A DNA stretch of 64,000 nt from Carya illinoinensis (lineage: Eukaryota > Streptophyta > Magnoliopsida > Fagales > Juglandaceae), in assembly GCF_018687715.1 (NCBI RefSeq), contig NC_056760.1, positions 8,345,501 to 8,409,500 on the forward strand, in the 5' to 3' direction. Positions 60,179-64,000 of the stretch are shown in pieces. The notes below the pieces were generated by a model. It did not search any database. It was not told the origin of the DNA and saw only the letters and a list, made by a program, of their open reading frames with translations. Positions within the stretch are counted from its first letter, which is position 1. Each line of letters begins with the position of its first letter. A program made the translations under genes and the position numbers.

Positions 60179-61577
60179 ATGGCAGTTGAAGCTCGTCATA
60201 TGTACCTGTTCCCTTCTCAGTTAATCACAAATAGGTACAATCGGCCTCCATAGCCCTTCTTCACTTGGGGTCTTTTTTATTATCTCATAGCGGCTTTTCT
60301 TCGTTTTCTATGGCTTGCTCTACCTTCCTGATTATTTGGTTGGATTTTTTTTCAGGGATTTTGTCAAATCTAATCCGGGAAAAGCCGATATATGTGGTGC
60401 CCTGATGTTCTCTGGACTGCCTTTGGCTGGAACAATGCCTGAAATGCAACCGGGTTTTAACCAATTATCCGCAGATTGCAATCTGGTTTCTTCTCAAACT
60501 TTCATGAATAAGGCTGATAGTGGGCTCTCCTACACCATCCCTGATCGGAGAAAGCGGCCCACGGATTCGTTCAACGAGCTTAATGCTTTGACAGTTCCTC
60601 AAAAGAGATCCAAAGCATCCGGGTTGTCGTCTTTTCTCGACCATGACATCATCTTCCAGGCTCAGCAACAACAACAGGCAGAGATCGATCGGTTTTTTGC
60701 CCAATATGTAATTGTCTATTTTTGCTCTGTCTTTAATTTTTTTTTTTTATTTGAAGTTTTCCCAAGAAACTTGTGAAATGGAAGAGGGAAATAATCGTTT
60801 TATGGTTTCAACATTTTCTTATCGTTTTGGTCACAAAGAAGGTGAAAAATCAGATAAAGTATGTGTTCTAAAAAGGGTGACTTGTTTTCTTATCGAACGA
60901 TATCGCTATTTGGTTTTATATCTGTGTTTTCTATTGATTATTAAAAGCAAAGCTCTCGTTCTAAGAAATTAGTCCCCTAATATTCAATGAACTAATTATG
61001 TTCTTTACTGATCTCTCAACAGGCAGAAAAAGTAAGTTCGAAACTTGAGGAGCAAAAAAGAATGCTGTTGTCAGCATGCCAGGAAAACTTCACGAATAAA
61101 TTGAAAGAAAAAGACGAAGAAATTCAGAGAATGGGAAAGCTGAATTGGGTCCTTCAAGAAAGAGTGAAAAGCCTGTGGTTAGAGAACCAGATATGGAGGG
61201 ACTTGGCGCAAACAAACGAGGCCACGGCCAACAATCTTCGCAGCGATCTAGAGCAAGTGCTGGCCCACGTGAGCAAGGACAGCGACGCAGAGTCCAGCTG
61301 CGGGAGCAACGACATGGGCCGGTGCGTGGTGGGGGAGGAAGGCAATCAGGAGGAGGCGGAGACGGCGACGACGGTAAGAGAAAAGGCGGTGGTTGGTGGC
61401 GGGGGTGATGGGCACAGCCACAGAATAATGTGTAGGCAGTGTAGGGCGAAGGAGTCAAGGGTGTTGCTGCTGCCATGCAGGCATCTATGCCTCTGTACTA
61501 CGTGTGGGTCCAGTCTTCGCAATTGCCCAGTATGTCATTCTGCCATCAATGCTAGCGTCCATGTCAATTTCTCCTAG
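60179..61577 (+). CDS. BOI/BRG-type RING E3 ubiquitin ligase
   Basis: A three-exon gene (60179-60234, 60356-60707, 61023-61577; all GT-AG) encoding 320 residues. Exon 1 reads MAVEARHMYLFPSQLITN. A Gln-rich stretch (FQAQQQQQAEIDRFF, about 118-133) and a coiled coil follow (KLEEQKRMLLSACQ to RVKSLWLENQIWRDLAQ, about 141-200), the helical region that BOI-type proteins use for partner binding. Residues 273-320 are a C3HC4 RING: C273, C276, C288, H290, C294, C297, C304 and C307 (CRQC, PCRHLCLCTTC, CPVC). The protein ends HVNFS. BOI/BRG ligases act in defence, cell death and hormone signalling, with DELLA partners reported for Arabidopsis members. I cannot tell which paralogue this is. Intron 1 is 121 bp and opens into a continuous frame from 60315, which is not the true start. 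Confidence 0.93.
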
Positions 61578-62904
61578 CTAGCTTGGGGACAAAAATTTTA
61601 AAAAAAAAAGAAAAAAAAAAAACAAAGTGCAAATACCTGTTAGATGAAGGAAAAAAACAGTGACAAATTACAGAAACATTTTTGTATCTTTGTTTCCGAC
61701 TTTGGTAGATAATTTTGATATTTTTTTGTGAGTCTTTTTTAGATCTAATATTTTCCACAAAAGTCTTGATAATTACTATGCCTGAATTTTATTTTCTTGC
61801 CAAAACCCAGAAGTCAAATTCGATGCATTAATATTATACACGTAGTACGTAGCCAATGCCCATGGCCTTTTTATGTCTGCAAATGTCGCATCTACGTGCA
61901 ATTAATTGTAATATAGTGGGGGCATTAATTGTCTCCATGTGAGGTGAGAGGGAGGCAGAAGACAAGTCTTTTCTAGGGCGTGGTGGTGGGGGGTAAGTGG
62001 TGATCCCCCCACCTTTGAAAAGTTTGATGGGTGGTGGAGGTGAAAGGAAAGAAAACAACACGAGGAATACGGGGCATCAGTTTCATAAATATGCCCCTCC
62101 CATTCCTTTCCTTCTTTCGTCTGGCCTAGGCCAGGCCAGCCCAGCCCAGCCAGCCAGCCATCCAGCCCCACGGTCCACTGCCTTTCGAAACAGATTGGTT
62201 CAGACGTTACCTGGCCATACTGCATGCTTTTACAAACCGACAAACTATGTTTAAAATATTCATAATGGGTAAGTTTTTGTTTCGAGGAAACTGCTAAAAT
62301 GCCATGTCATGATGTTCATCACTCCCGAAGTAGTTTAAATAATTTGTCCCTTTTTTAACCTTTTTTTTTTTTTTTTTTTTTTCAATTCTTCTCGTTAAGA
62401 AAATCTCTTAAGTTAATAAATCTCGTTTTATGATAAGAAAAACGAGTATTTATTACAAATTTTTATTGCGAGAATGCATGTTAGTTTTATTGTACTGTAT
62501 CATCAATGACAATCCACAAGCTGGCCAATGAATTAAATAGCCCCTTTATGATAATTTTCCGTACTAAAAAAATAGAACTTTTTGATAGTGAAGCTATATA
62601 TGATAATTTCTCTCCAAATGGCTTTCCCACTGAAAAAGATCGTCGTGATCTGCCAAATGCCATTATATTCTTACTCAACCACCCTATGTTTGGATCCATC
62701 ATTGTTCCATTCTCGAGCACTATCCCCCAATAACATATGTCCGTTACCTACCCTAGCTAGCTGCTCAGAATTCAATTTTCAAAAAAATAAAAAAAACTTG
62801 CAATATATAAGTACTCCGTCAAGTCTTTGTAAAAAGTTAAATTCTTTAGAGGCAATGGTGACCCACCGGGGCGATCGATGTGATGCCAATATCTAATTAT
62901 AATG

Positions 62905-62962
<58 letters not shown>

Positions 62963-64000
62963 GTGTATATATATATATATATCTATATGCAGGAATCTGA
63001 TCTGCCTGGCCTTTATTTTTTTTCTTTTCTTTAGAAAAAGGAAACCCATTTTTAAGTTAAATGATAATTAATCATTACTTTCCTAATGGTCACATCGATC
63101 TGTCATGCAAAATAAGAAATAAATTAAAGAAAGTTAAGTGTATAAATTTAAAACATGATCACTATCCCATTTGTCAACAAGAGTTGAAGTATGATTATTG
63201 GGGTTGTACTTCTCAATTGAGATGAAATGATTGGCACGTTTCTATTTTTCATCATGATTCCCCCCCATGCCATCTTCCTGATCTCTCGTTTTTCTCGATT
63301 CTTTTTTCACAGCAAGTTGTTCATATAAATTTTCTCTTTCAATTTAATTTAGATCTCGATCCCTTCATTTTAAATGGGGATTTTTTAACCTATATATAAT
63401 TTGGAATTATCTATCTCTCTCTTTTAGAATTATTTGATCTCTTAGCTAGCTATCTCCATAAAACATTATTTTAAAAAAGCAAACGTACACTTAAATTGCT
63501 AGCTAGCTAGCTTTCCAAAAGCAACAGAGCCACTTGCAATGAAAAGTACTATATACAGAAAACTCCCATGTATTACGCGCATGATATATACAAACATTGG
63601 TGTCAGACTGTCAGTTTCCTTACACGTTACATGATCTGACACTTTTTTGCCTCGCTCTCAGAAGCGGCATCTGATCTGATATTGATGAGGTGCACACCAA
63701 CTCACACCCATCGTTTAGGTATCCCACGTACGGATAACCGAGCACCGACACGTACATCTATTAATCTTGTGTGTATATATATGCGCAATACGTACTCTAC
63801 ACTCCCACAGAAATTGCTAGCATGTGAGGGTTGTCCCCACACCAAGCTAGCTTTTACTGTTATGGATTTTTCCCTGCCATAGTACTCTCTCTCTCTCGGG
63901 TAGGATTGAACCTAACCTAAAAAAACGAGGACCCCGGCCCAGAAAATATGCAGAAAGATTAGCAGAAGGCGTACGTTAGTGAGTTTGTCAGATGGACGTG
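61578..64000. other. Downstream of the RING gene, no gene seen
   Basis: The region starts with the RING gene's 3' UTR. It holds CCAGCC repeats near 62130-62170, T runs, a long (CT)26 and TA repeats. Frames here are short and lack recognisable domains. Confidence 0.5.
62907..62958. repeat. (CT)26 microsatellite
   Basis: A perfect CT run followed by ATATGTG(TA)n, a compound microsatellite. Confidence 0.93.

Noticed and set aside
60315..60776. Frame with an ATG in intron 1 that runs into exon 2 of the RING gene
   Set aside because: Exon 1 (60179-60234) has the family start and correct splice sites; the intron reading is T-rich and lacks family residues.
63256..63285. CCCCCCATGCC similarity to the miR482 family
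   Set aside because: No complementary arm nearby to form a precursor, and the match is short.

Overview
This window is nuclear DNA from a flowering plant, a eudicot by gene content. The genes have GT-AG introns, the intergenic DNA is AT-rich with many (TA)n, (GA)n and (CT)n microsatellites, and there are nested LTR retrotransposons and MITEs. A Fagales tree (Juglandaceae-like) would fit the GAGATGAGATG-type MITEs, but that is a weak inference.

Only four protein-coding host genes can be supported. (1) EXO84C, an exocyst subunit, on the minus strand at 1-6161; seven exons were resolved and the 3' end runs off the window. (2) A single-exon histone-fold (Bromo_TP, TAF8/TAF3-like) protein on the plus strand at 33943-34809. 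(3) A complete five-exon VAMP72-type longin R-SNARE on the minus strand at 35977-38967. (4) A complete three-exon BOI/BRG-type RING E3 ligase on the plus strand at 60179-61577. EXO84C and VAMP72 act at successive steps of secretion (vesicle tethering, then fusion at the plasma membrane). They are about 30 kb apart, and nothing suggests they are co-regulated.

Between EXO84C and the TAF-like gene, about 9.8-31.1 kb is a pile of transposons. A 13.1-kb Ty3/gypsy chromovirus lies on the minus strand (9840-22921, TSD AAACT). Its 5' LTR is split by a 3.3-kb TG...CA element (19117-22441, TSD ACTGG; solo LTR or LARD-like) that carries eight hairpin repeats. Near its 3' LTR there is a roughly 355-bp tandem duplication, and a 656-bp hAT-type MITE (11872-12527, 8-bp TSD) sits inside the second copy. 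Next comes a decayed 6.9-kb Ty1/copia element on the plus strand (24246-31116, TSD GAACT). After that is a broken LINE-type RNase H fragment (about 32.35-32.8 kb).

The 39.3-41.3 kb region is a cluster of related MITE-like sequences. A second copia element (42550-46208, TSD TAAAT) is younger, internally deleted and has unusual TA...TA LTR ends. From 46.5 to 59.9 kb there is no gene I can support, only microsatellites, a tandem triplication at 53.1 kb and MITE remnants. The BOI/BRG gene follows a promoter region with several ACGTG-core motifs. I found no clear evidence of an undescribed biological system. The most unusual structures are the hairpin array, the LTR-boundary duplication, the non-canonical copia ends and the duplicated VAMP72 splice acceptor.
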